Of a stretch of DNA of 58,184 bases, positions 48,768-57,074 are shown piece by piece. Position 1 is the stretch's first letter, and each line of letters opens with the position of its first letter. The position numbers were made by a program, and so were the translations under genes. The notes under the pieces were generated by a model. That model was not told the DNA's origin. It saw only the letters and a list, made by a program, of their open reading frames with translations, and searched no databases. Location: NCBI GenBank assembly GCA_016721605.1, contig JADKHS010000015.1, positions 1-58,184 on the forward strand, read 5' to 3'. This DNA comes from Nitrosomonadales bacterium (lineage in GTDB: Bacteria; Pseudomonadota; Gammaproteobacteria; Burkholderiales; Gallionellaceae).

Positions 48768-50515
48768 TTGCCTAGTATCGCCCACATTAGCTTGACATTC
48801 GTCGGATTAATGTGGGTTTTGCCGTTTCTGTATTATTACCATTCCTATCCGCTCACCACCTTCTACCAAGAATGGGGTGCCGCTATTCTTGGGCTATTCG
48901 CCATGCCTCTGCTGGTGACAAAACGTTATTGGCTGCAACCGGAAATTCCACTCATCGTTCTGTTGCCCATTGGGCTACTACTGTTAGGCATGATGCAGTT
49001 CGTGCTGGGCAGGGTGGGCTATTTTGAACAGATTTTGTTGTTCGCCCTGTACTTGCTATGGGCGGCGCTACTAATGATGCTTGGCCAACGCCTACGCGAG
49101 GAATTCGGTTTGCCTGCATTGGCGACAGCGTTGGCTACATTTCTGCTGGTGGGGGCTGAACTCAATGCCCTGGCTGGTATATTGCAAAATTATCGCTGGC
49201 ATACTTTTTTGGATGCTGTGGTTACCGCCAAGATTTCCGTGGCCGTTTATGGCAATGTGGCTCAGCCCAACCATTTCGCCAACTACATTACGCTGGGGTT
49301 GATCTCGTTGGGCTTGTTGCATATGCGCAGCCTGTTGCGTGCATGGTACGTTGTGTTGTTGACCATGCCGCTGCTTTTCGTTCTGGTATTGAGCGGCTCG
49401 CGTAGCGTCTGGTTGTATTTGCTGTTAATGGCAGGAATGGCTTGGTGGTGGCAGCGTAGCGATAAATCTTGTTTGCCTCTTTTGCGTTATACCTTGTTGC
49501 TGTTGCTGGGTTTCGGTTTGATGCATGCAGTGGTGCAGATTCCTTGGCTGGAAGGGGCCTCCGGCAGTGTTACCACAATGCGGCGCCTGTTTGGCGAAGG
49601 GGCTAGCGGTAGCATCGGTTTGTGTTGTGGCGAAGGATGGCGGATATTTACCCAGTTTTCCTCTGCTGGGCGCTGGTTTGGCCAGTTCGCATGGCAGCAT
49701 TTCAACTCGGCCTGTTTTTGCGGAACACAGACATTGCCGGTCTGTATAACAATGCGCATTCATTGGTAACGCAGATTGCCGCAGAAATGGGTTTGGCTGG
49801 CTTGCTCATTTTATTGGGTACGTTGGCGATGTGGCTAATTCAATGTAGTCGTGCGCAGCGTACCGTTTACCATTGGTGGGGATACGCCTTGCTTGGCGTG
49901 TTGGCTATACACAGCCTGTTGGAATATCCGTTATGGTATGCCTATTTTTTGGGGGTGGCAGCGCTTACTCTGGGCATGTTGGATACCACCATCTATCGTT
50001 TGAAATTACGCTCTCTGGGACGTCTGGCGCTGGCGACCATACTGTTGTTTGGGATGCTGTCCTTGGGGCAAATGTTGCAGCATTACCGTAATCTGGAAAT
50101 GTTAATGGGGCTGCGTCAGGCAGTAAGCAAAGACGGTTATTTCTGGCGTGAGGATCTGATGGCAGCACATGCGCAAGTCCCGCTGCGGCCTTACTTTGAT
50201 TTGTTCATGAGTGGCAAGATAAAGGTGGGCGTCGACTATCTCGCTGACAAGCGCATATTGAATGAGAGAGTGATGTCTTTTGCGCCGATTGGTGTAGTGG
50301 TGTACCGCGAGGCTCTGCTGTTGGCGCTGTCCGGTGAGCAGGCTGCGGCACAATTACAGATGGAACGTGCCATCTGGTCGTATCCCAATGATTTTCGGGT
50401 GGCGCATAGAGAGTTAAGTGTGTTGGCACAGAAAAACCCCGGGAAGTTCGCTGCTCTGCTAGAATTTGCCCTCCAAAAATACGAGGAGCGGCAGCATGCA
50501 GTTCATGCAAGATAA
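48768..50515 (+). CDS. Wzy/PglL-type O-oligosaccharyltransferase or ligase, frameshifted
   Basis: Polytopic membrane glycosyltransferase of the O-antigen ligase superfamily. Start TTG 48768 after GAGGAAA. N-terminal ten or so helices ('VPFLYYYHSYPLTTFYQEWG'-like PglL_A region), 'YGNVAQPNHFANYITLGLIS' and 'LVLSGSRSVWLYLLLMAGMA', then the large periplasmic loop and 'NNAHSLVTQIAAEMGLAGLL', the Wzy_C signature. A C-terminal Wzy_C_2-like part follows. Three small breaks lie close together (about 49660-49710) around 'FTQF', 'PLLGAG' and 'FGQFAWQHF'. The PglL_A/Wzy_C layout suggests protein (pilin) O-glycosylation rather than LPS ligation, as an inference. Confidence 0.8.
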
Positions 50516-50906
50516 TATCTGGATGATTTTAGTGGCAGTGAGTAGCGGTTTGATATTGCTATGGTCATTTATTGGCAACAGCATACGTGGGGTAAAAGAA
50601 GTAAGCAGTGCTGCCGCTCTGCAACTGATCAACTACAAAAATGCTTTAGTCCTGGATGTGCGCGAAGCGGCAGAATTTAATGCCGGGCATGTCCTGAATG
50701 CGAAACAAATCCCGTTTGGCAAGCTTGATGAGAGCATTGGAGAATTAGAACGCTATCGTACGCAACCCATCGTAGTGATGGACAGCAGTGGTCTACGTTC
50801 GTCTGCGGCATGCGTGTTGCTAAACAAGCATGGATTTGAGTTGGCGTATAATTTGGTGGGTGGCGTGTTGGCTTGGCAAAAGGCTGGCTTGCCATTGAAA
50901 AAATAG
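50496..50906 (+). CDS. yibN: Rhodanese-like domain protein YibN, no catalytic cysteine
   Basis: 137 residues, one N-terminal membrane helix (IWMILVAVSSGLILLWSFI) and a rhodanese fold: 'SAAALQLINYKNALVLDVRE', 'EFNAGHVLNAKQIPFGKLDE', 'YNLVGGVLAWQKAGLPLKK'. The active loop reads VVMDSSGLRSSAA, so the catalytic Cys is absent, as in E. coli YibN. It overlaps the end of the ligase gene and precedes grxC by two bases in the yibN-grxC-secB order, suggesting a role near SecB/Sec export. Confidence 0.88.
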   Translation: MQFMQDNIWMILVAVSSGLILLWSFIGNSIRGVKEVSSAAALQLINYKNALVLDVREAAEFNAGHVLNAKQIPFGKLDESIGELERYRTQPIVVMDSSGLRSSAACVLLNKHGFELAYNLVGGVLAWQKAGLPLKK

Positions 50907-50908
50907 CG

Positions 50909-51166
50909 ATGCCCAAGGTATTAATGTATTGCACCGCAGTATGTCCGTATTGCGTGCTGGCAGAGCGTCTGTTGCGCGCCCGGGGTGTGACGGAAATTGA
51001 AAAAATACGTGTGGATCTGCAACCGGAGCAGCGCCGGCTAATGATGGAAATTACCGGGGCGCGCACCGTGCCGCAAATTTACATAGGTACACGCCTTGTC
51101 GGTACCTACGATAATTTGGTGGCGTTGGAACATAGTGGTGAATTAAGTCAGTTATTGAATAGTTAA
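50909..51166 (+). CDS. grxC: Glutaredoxin 3
   Basis: 85-residue thiol-disulfide oxidoreductase using glutathione. 'MPKVLMYCTAVCPYCVLAER' with the CPYC active site, 'GARTVPQIYIGTRLVGTYDN' with the cis-Pro, and 'LVALEHSGELSQLL'. ATG 50909 is two bases after the yibN stop. Intact. Confidence 0.94.
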   Translation: MPKVLMYCTAVCPYCVLAERLLRARGVTEIEKIRVDLQPEQRRLMMEITGARTVPQIYIGTRLVGTYDNLVALEHSGELSQLLNS

Positions 51167-51189
51167 TTTTAAAATGAAGGGTAAATATA

Positions 51190-51696
51190 ATGAGTGAAGC
51201 ATCAGCACCCGCATCCGCATCCGCATCCGCATCTGAACAGCAACAACCCCTATTCAATATCGAGAAGCTGTATGTGAAAGACCTGTCGCTGGAAAGCCCT
51301 AATGCGCCGAGTATTTTTTTGGAACGCGAAAATCCGAAAATTGATCTGCAATTAAATACTCAGAGCCATTTTATGGAAGAGGGGCTATATGAAGTAACCG
51401 TCACTGTTACAGTGACCGCCAAGCTGTCGGAAAAAGATAAGGTGATGTTCCTGATCGAGGCTAAACAGGCCGGTATTTTCCAAGTGCGCAATCTGCCGCC
51501 GGAAGAGTTGGAGTCGGTATTGGCGATTGTCTGTCCTAATATCCTTTATCCCTATCTCCGAGAGGTGGTATCGAATATGGCGATTCACGCCGGGTTTGCT
51601 CCCGTGTTTCTTAGCCCGATCAATTTTGAGGTGTTATACCATCAGCAGAAACAGCAGCAGGCACAGGCACAGGCCGCAACGAATACCCAGCATTAA
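51190..51696 (+). CDS. secB: Protein-export chaperone SecB
   Basis: Tetrameric chaperone that hands unfolded preproteins to SecA. 168 residues: a low-complexity Ala/Ser N-terminal tail (EASAPASASASASEQQQP), then 'FNIEKLYVKDLSLESPNAPS', 'VTVTVTAKLSEKDKVMFLIE', 'QAGIFQVRNLPPEELESVLA', 'CPNILYPYLREVVSNMAIHA' and GFAPVFLSPINFEVLY. The C-terminal tail is Gln-rich. Intact, in the usual place between grxC and gpsA. Confidence 0.96.
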   Translation: MSEASAPASASASASEQQQPLFNIEKLYVKDLSLESPNAPSIFLERENPKIDLQLNTQSHFMEEGLYEVTVTVTVTAKLSEKDKVMFLIEAKQAGIFQVRNLPPEELESVLAIVCPNILYPYLREVVSNMAIHAGFAPVFLSPINFEVLYHQQKQQQAQAQAATNTQH

Positions 51697-51698
51697 AA

Positions 51699-52145
51699 AT
51701 GAAATCGCTGGTCGCCCTATCCCTGTTGATTGCTTTAGTTACAGCGGCAGGTTCCGCGCGTGCGCTGGACTACGTGTCTGTCGTGGATAGTTCCGCCATT
51801 CTTTATGATGCACCCTCGCTTAAAGCAAAGAAATTATTTGTGGTGAACCGGTACTTGCCGTTGGAGCAGGTTGTTAGCCTGGATGATTGGGTTAAAGTAC
51901 GTGACAGCTCGGGTAGCTTGGCTTGGATAGAAAAACGCGCCTTAAGCGGCAAGCGCTTTGTGGCAGTGATGATACCGCTTGCTGCGGTACATCAGGCGGC
52001 AGATGCGGGTGCGCCGATAGCATTCAATACGCGTCAGCAAGTTGCGTTGGAGTGGTTGGAGAGCTCTGATAATGGTTGGGTCAAAGTACGCCATTTGGAT
52101 GGCATGACGGGCTATGTAAGGGCGACCGAAGTGTGGGGCGATTAG
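51699..52145 (+). CDS. SH3-domain protein
   Basis: 148 residues with a signal peptide ('SLVALSLLIALVTAAGSARA') and two SH3b-like repeats: 'DYVSVVDSSAILYDAPSLKA' to VRDSSGSLAWIEKRAL, and 'AFNTRQQVALEWLESSDNGW' to 'VKVRHLDGMTGYVRATEVWG'. Probably binds the cell wall in the periplasm; often seen between secB and gpsA in related bacteria. Starts three bases after secB. Intact. Confidence 0.85.
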   Translation: MKSLVALSLLIALVTAAGSARALDYVSVVDSSAILYDAPSLKAKKLFVVNRYLPLEQVVSLDDWVKVRDSSGSLAWIEKRALSGKRFVAVMIPLAAVHQAADAGAPIAFNTRQQVALEWLESSDNGWVKVRHLDGMTGYVRATEVWGD

Positions 52146-52168
52146 CCACCGCCTCTTTAAATAATAAG

Positions 52169-53168
52169 ATGAACATTACTATACTGGGTGCTGGCGCATG
52201 GGGTAGCGCGCTGGCTATCAATCTGTCTGCGCGTCATCACGTTACCTTGTGGGCGTACGACGCGGCGCAAATCGAAGCAATGCGTGCCACCGGCTACAAT
52301 CAGCGTTACCTGCCGGAAATTCCATTACCGCCAGATCTAAATCTTACTGCCGACTTGCACGCCGCATTCACTGGCGCGGAACTAATATTGGTAGCTGTGC
52401 CAATTGCCGCCCTGCGTGCCACGCTACAGCAGATCGCGGCAATTCCTATACCGATTCCGGTCATCTGGGCGTGCAAGGGCTTTGAGGCGGGTACCACACA
52501 GCTGCCGCATCAAGTGGCCGCAGAAACATTACCGAATTTTACCTGCGGCGTGCTGTCCGGGCCAAGCTTCGCTTTGGAGGTGGCGCGCGGTCTTCCCACG
52601 ACTCTGATTTTGGCATCTAGTGATGAGGAATTTGCCAAGCAGGTGGCGCAATCCTTGCATCACTCGTCCTTGCGTATTTACTCCAGCACCGATGTGATGG
52701 GTGTTGAGGTGGGCGGCGCCGTCAAGAACGTGCTGGCTATTGCCGCTGGCATCGCCGAAGGCATGGGTTATGGGCAAAATGCACGCGCCGGGCTGATTAC
52801 GCGCGGTTGGCAGAAATGACGAGGCTGGGATTGAAAATGGGTGTGCGTGCGGAAACCTTGAGTGGGTTATCAGGCACCGGCGATTTGATCCTGACTTGCA
52901 CCGGAGACCTGTCCGCAACCGACAAGTAGGCATTTTGCTGGCACAACAGCAGGCGTTGCCGGACATCCTGAGCCAATTGGGCCACGTGGCGGAGGGAGTT
53001 TATACAGTCCGCGAAGTGCATCATCTGGCGCAACGCCTAGGCGTAGACATGCCGATCTGTGCTGCGGTTTACAGCGTATTATATGAGCAGGTTCCGGCAG
53101 CGAGCGCGGTCGAGGCATTGCTCAATCGTGCGCCCAACTCCGAATTTAACTCACCGTTGCCCGGTTAA
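52169..53168 (+). CDS. gpsA: Glycerol-3-phosphate dehydrogenase [NAD(P)+], two frameshifts
   Basis: Makes sn-glycerol-3-phosphate for phospholipids. 'MNITILGAGAWGSALAINLS' (Rossmann GxGxxG), 'LILVAVPIAALRATLQQIA', 'VIWACKGFEAGTTQLPHQVA', 'VLSGPSFALEVARGLPTTLI' and 'VEVGGAVKNVLAIAAGIAEG' (catalytic Lys) precede the breaks. A missing T at 52807-52808 restores 'ALITRGLAEMTRLGLKMGVR', and a missing C at 52913-52914 restores 'CTGDLSRNRQVGILLAQQ'. Then 'VAEGVYTVREVHHLAQRLGV'. About 333 residues repaired, normal. Confidence 0.93.
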
Positions 53169-53516
53169 ACGAAAGGGTGAATCGCTGAAAGCCATGATGG
53201 ATTCAGAATTCCAAGCAATGGAGGGGGTTGGTAAAGAGCGGTTTTACTAGTATCCCTGTTTTTCTGCCGGAGATTGCCATGAATGAACATCGGTAAAACG
53301 CTATTCGTTCAACTCATGGACTTCCTCCTCTGGAAGCCCTATTTTTGCAAATAGAAAAAGTATTCCCCGGAAAAGCTATGCGCTATAGTAAGCTTCCTTT
53401 AGCCGTTGTATTTTGAACTTGAACTCATAGGGTAAGTTGAGGGCGGGTAAAATTTAACGCGCAGCTAGGCTTAGATTTATAATCTTTCAGCAACCAATCA
53501 ATTTTATGGAACGATC
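53169..53516. other. Intergenic region before the DUF3617-like gene
   Basis: Promoter region by position. TTAGAT and TATAAT occur close to the start but with too little spacing to call. No gene or terminator recognised. Confidence 0.4.
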
Positions 53517-54510
53517 ATGAACAAATACTTTACCGCCATTCTAGTCATGATGATCAGTATGTTAGGTGCTGTAGCCTATGCCGCACCTGGTGAATACTGG
53601 GAAATCTCTTCCAAGATGGAAATTCCTGGCATGCCTTTCGCGATGCCCGCCACTACGACGAAGGTATGTATAGCCAAAGGCGGGGAAAGCGATCCCAGAA
53701 AGACTTCCGGCGACAAGAACTGCCAGATGTCTGATATCAAAACCGTCGGCAATAAAGTCTCGTGGAAAGCACGTTGCGACCATAACGGGGAGATAATGAC
53801 AGGCATTGGCGAGCAAACTGCTACCTCCAACAGCTATGCAGGCAAGATGCAGTTATCAGGCAAATCAGGCGGTCGAGACGTTGATATGAATATGGCTTTT
53901 AACGGCAAGCGCATTGGAGGAGCTTGCGATTCGGAAGAGATGCTTGCTAAAGCAAAAGCGCAAATGTGTGACACCTCAGGGTACGACAGCACGTCTGCCT
54001 GGATCATGAGTGCTGATCACATCTTTACCAACTGTGCCGACCAGCGCAAAAAGTTGTGCGATATTGTTCGTAAAGATGTCTCTAAAGACGTGCAAACCTA
54101 TGCCATGCTACTTCAGCATGATCAACAATCAAAAAACGCTTCTATCGCCAAAGAGTGCAAGCTGGATATGGCCGCCACCACCAAGACAATGTGCAAGGGG
54201 CTCAATGGTAATAATTATCAGCAGCTATCTGCATATTGTCCGGCAGAAGCCAAGGTTTATCGTGAAGAAAGACGCCGCAAAGCATGCGAGCCGCAGCTAC
54301 ACAGGCAAGACTAGCGCTGAGAGCTTCCAACTATGCATGGGCGGCATGAAAGACGTTGTGGATGAGAATAAGCCAATTGAAGCGGATGCTTCCCATGAAT
54401 CGGGCAAGTTCTCTGCGAACAATCCCGCCAACGAGAATCCTTCCACAAACAACCCAGCTAACGGTATGTTGGAAGGTATCAAAAAACTGAAGGGTATGTT
54501 CGGTTTTTAA
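53517..54510 (+). CDS. DUF3617-like secreted protein, one frameshift
   Basis: A periplasmic or exported protein, about 330 residues when repaired. Signal peptide (FTAILVMMISMLGAVAYAA), then the DUF3617 opening 'PGEYWEISSKMEIPGMPFAM' and 'KVCIAKGGESDPRKTSGDKN', with many paired Cys. The frame breaks near 54265 (GAAGAAAGACGCC); the second frame continues 'KDAAKHASRSYTGKTSAESF' and ends 'GIKKLKGMFGF'. The tail carries Asn/Pro-rich near-repeats 'NNPANENPSTNNPANG'. Function unknown. It is seven bases before the DD-carboxypeptidase gene. Confidence 0.78.
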
Positions 54511-54516
54511 AGAAGA

Positions 54517-55314
54517 ATGAAGTATTTGGTCGGGCTGTTCCTGTGGTGCCACATCATGGCTGCACAGGCGCAGCCCGATCCTTTTCCACAGGCGGCTAAC
54601 GCCTATCTCGTCAAAGTGGATGGCGCATCCATTTGGGAACATCGTCCCAATGACCGCTTGCCACCCGCCAGCCTGACCAAGTTGATGACCGCGCTGCTGG
54701 TTCTTGAACAAGGACAGTTACAAGAAGTAGCATCGATCAGCCTGGCATCTACACTTGAGACGGGCTCGCGTATTGCGCTCAAGGCTGGCGAACGCTTTCA
54801 TGTGCAAGACCTGCTCGCCGCTACAATGATCGCGTCGTCCAATGATGCCTGCCATGCGCTGGCCGATCACTTGAGTGGAAGTGAATTAGGTTTCGTGGCT
54901 CGAATGAATCGCCGTGCAAAAGAGCTCGGTATGCGCGACACACATTTCGCCAACGCCTGCGGGCACGATGCCACTCAACATTATTCCAGCGCACATGATC
55001 TTGGGCGGTTGGCGCATGAGTTACTCAAATACCCCTCATTGCTCGAGATTACTTCGCAAAAAAACTTGCAGATCGCCACGTTAGACGGCAAGAAGCTTTA
55101 CACGCTGGCAAACAAGAACGCGCTAATCGGTCGTTACGATGGTGCAATCGGTCTCAAGACGGGTTACACACCCAATGCCGGCAAGTGTCTTGTAGCTTTT
55201 GCTAAACGGAGTGGTCACGAAATACTGCTCGTGATGTTGTATGGCAAAGACCGTTGGTGGGACGCTGTAGACATCCTCGATCTTGCTTTCGATCATGCCC
55301 GTGCGGCTCCCTGA
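54517..55314 (+). CDS. D-alanyl-D-alanine carboxypeptidase (S11, DacA/DacC-like)
   Basis: Penicillin-binding protein trimming the terminal D-Ala of peptidoglycan stems. 265 residues: signal-like N-terminus, then 'PPASLTKLMTALLVLEQGQL' with SxxK (about residue 52-55), SSN in 'MIASSNDACHALADHLSG' (about 107), and KTG in 'AIGLKTGYTPNAGKCLVAFA' (about 214). Shorter than DacA: the C-terminal beta domain and membrane anchor are missing. Intact. The next gene overlaps its last 20 bases. Confidence 0.93.
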   Translation: MKYLVGLFLWCHIMAAQAQPDPFPQAANAYLVKVDGASIWEHRPNDRLPPASLTKLMTALLVLEQGQLQEVASISLASTLETGSRIALKAGERFHVQDLLAATMIASSNDACHALADHLSGSELGFVARMNRRAKELGMRDTHFANACGHDATQHYSSAHDLGRLAHELLKYPSLLEITSQKNLQIATLDGKKLYTLANKNALIGRYDGAIGLKTGYTPNAGKCLVAFAKRSGHEILLVMLYGKDRWWDAVDILDLAFDHARAAP

Positions 55315-56647
55315 AACGGATTTCAGCGTATTGCTGTGGCTCATGCTGGCAGTATCAATCTGCTACGCGAATGCACTTAACGGTACATTCCAGTTCGATG
55401 ACTACAACGTTATCGTCAACAATCCGAGCGTACACTCCTGGGCAGGCTGGGCAGAAGGCTTGCCCACCGGCATCCGTCCCTTGCTCAAATTTAGCTACAC
55501 ACTCAACTGGACCGTGGGCACGGGTGTGATCGGTTTTCATCTCACCAACCTGCTTATCCATCTGATAAATGCTTACCTGGTCTACAGGTTAGCGCAGGCG
55601 TTTGTGCAGCAACAATGGCAGCAGGATAAACTCCGGCAAGTTCCCATTTTTGTCGCATTGCTGTTCGCCGCCCACCCCGTCTATACCGAGGCCGTCACCT
55701 ATATATGCGGTCGTTCTACCTCATTGATGACGCTGTTCTATCTGGCAGGGCTGCTTGCTTACATCAGCGGACGCACGCAGCAAAGTAGCGTTCAAGTGTA
55801 TGGGCTGACTCCGCTGCTCTTCGTCATGGCCCTGGGCGTTAAAGAAACCGCCGTGACGTTTCCGCTGGCGCTGTTGTTGTGGGAATATGCTTGTGGCGGA
55901 AAATGGAAACGTGCCCTGACGCCGCAATGGCCGAGCTGGCTGGTACTGATTCTGGGTGCACTGATTTTTCTGTTCAACGACAGCTACCTGGCGCATATGG
56001 AACGCAGTGCCCAGCTCAACTCCCTGCAAGGCAACATAGCAAATCAAATTGCTGCCTTTTCCTATCTGATGCGGCAATGGGCTTTACCGTTATGGCTGAA
56101 CATTGATCCGAGCTTGCCGTTGCAAAACGATTTTTCCGCCATTTTTCTGCCACTGGTCTTCTTTCTTACGCTATTTGTGATCATGGTAGCCTGCTGGCGT
56201 GAACGCCCGTGGATCAGCTTCGCTTTGGCGTGGACGATGTTGCAGCTAATTTCGTTGCATCTGTTTCTGCCGCGTATCGATATCGCCAACGACCGTCAGA
56301 TGTATCTGGCCGGATGGCCACTCTCTCTTGCTTTGTGTATCGAGCTGAGGTTGTGGACGGAGGGAACAAGAACCCAGGCTTGCGTTGCGCTACTGTTGCT
56401 AGGCTTGGCTTCCCTTACCGTTCTGCGAAACCAGGACTATGCTGGCGAGATCCGTTTGTGGGAAGATACCGCAATAAAGTCGCATGGCAAGGCGCGCGTA
56501 CACAATAACCTCGGTTATGCGTATATGCTAGTCCGCCGCCATGATGAAGCACGGCGCGAATTCATTACTGCACTGCAACTCGATCCGAGTTTCTACAAGG
56601 CGCGTTACAACCTTTATCGGTTGGATGACGAAGTCAGCTTAAACTGA
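55295..56647 (+). CDS. Membrane O-glycosyltransferase-like protein with TPR (TMTC-like, GT-C)
   Basis: 450 residues, nine or more membrane helices. The first periplasmic loop carries the acidic GT-C motif in 'GTFQFDDYNVIVNNPSVHSW', followed by 'IRPLLKFSYTLNWTVGTGVI', typical of TMTC/DUF1736-type proteins. 'LFAAHPVYTEAVTYICGRST' is another family motif. The C-terminus has a TPR-like pair ('VHNNLGYAYMLVRRHDEARR'). ATG 55295 overlaps dacA; 55283 is in frame. Acceptor and donor are unknown; protein O-glycosylation from polyprenyl-phosphate sugars is inferred. Confidence 0.8.
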   Translation: MPVRLPETDFSVLLWLMLAVSICYANALNGTFQFDDYNVIVNNPSVHSWAGWAEGLPTGIRPLLKFSYTLNWTVGTGVIGFHLTNLLIHLINAYLVYRLAQAFVQQQWQQDKLRQVPIFVALLFAAHPVYTEAVTYICGRSTSLMTLFYLAGLLAYISGRTQQSSVQVYGLTPLLFVMALGVKETAVTFPLALLLWEYACGGKWKRALTPQWPSWLVLILGALIFLFNDSYLAHMERSAQLNSLQGNIANQIAAFSYLMRQWALPLWLNIDPSLPLQNDFSAIFLPLVFFLTLFVIMVACWRERPWISFALAWTMLQLISLHLFLPRIDIANDRQMYLAGWPLSLALCIELRLWTEGTRTQACVALLLLGLASLTVLRNQDYAGEIRLWEDTAIKSHGKARVHNNLGYAYMLVRRHDEARREFITALQLDPSFYKARYNLYRLDDEVSLN

Positions 56648-56789
56648 AGCAGTATTCTCAGACATGAAATAATGAAGACTACAATGGTTCCCGTATTTAA
56701 GACAATAATGTATTGAGTTTAAGGGAGTGACCAATCGAATAATTTGAGAGAATCCCGAGAAACAGTTTGGGGCGAATTGGGGGGTAAAT

Positions 56790-56837
56790 TGGGGTCAGAC
56801 TCGATTTAACTTGAATATTAAATCGAGTCTGACCCCA
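56790..56837. repeat. REP-like perfect inverted repeat
   Basis: TGGGGTCAGACTCGATTTA (56790-56808) is mirrored exactly by its complement (56819-56837) around a 10-base loop. GGGGTCAGACTCGATTT palindromes of this kind are widespread in proteobacteria and associated with REP-associated tyrosine transposases; the family link is from memory. Just upstream TTGGGG is repeated three times. Confidence 0.7.
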
Positions 56838-56845
56838 TTTATTTA

Positions 56846-56912
56846 CCGTATGCGGAACCGCATGTACGGTGGTGTGAGAGGACGGCAGGAGTGATCTTGC
56901 CTCCTACTCGAT
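56846..56912 (+). mobile_element. Group II intron 3' remnant (domains V-VI)
   Basis: CCGTATGCGG-AA-CCGCATGTACGG forms the domain V hairpin, followed by the very characteristic GTGTGAGAGGACGG linker and a domain VI hairpin ending CCTACTCGATT. The catalytic triad usually found 5' of CCGTAT (AGC or CGC) is replaced by TTA, so domain V is cut off at its base where the REP-like hairpin begins. No intron-encoded protein is present. It is a dead fragment. Confidence 0.75.
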
Positions 56913-56939
56913 TACCCATTTTTATCAGAAAAACCATAT

Positions 56940-56964
56940 CCGTTCGCGGTGAGCTTGTCGAACC
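56940..56964. repeat. Second REP-like element
   Basis: CCGTTCGCGGTGAGCTTGTC followed by GAAC forms an imperfect hairpin (GTTCG/CGAAC). Sequences of the form TTCGGtgAGCTTGTCGAA are common extragenic repeats in proteobacteria. Single copy here. Confidence 0.5.
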
Positions 56965-57074
56965 GCTAGCCCCGCACCAATATCAGACTCAAGAACCAAC
57001 CCCAACCGCTCCAACAATGTTTGCTTGCCAGAACGGTTCCAGTCCAGAGATGGCGCTACCCGTCGCAATAGCCC

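Larger units (their letters stand above)
56648..57074. other. Non-coding stretch with mobile-element debris
   Basis: No gene. It holds the REP-like hairpin, the group II intron tail and a second REP-like repeat listed separately. Short frames through it only read across the repeats. Confidence 0.6.

Noticed and set aside
51190..51240. Ala/Ser repeat at the SecB N-terminus as possible slippage artefact
   Set aside because: The frame is intact and SecB N-terminal tails are variable; not unusual enough to flag.
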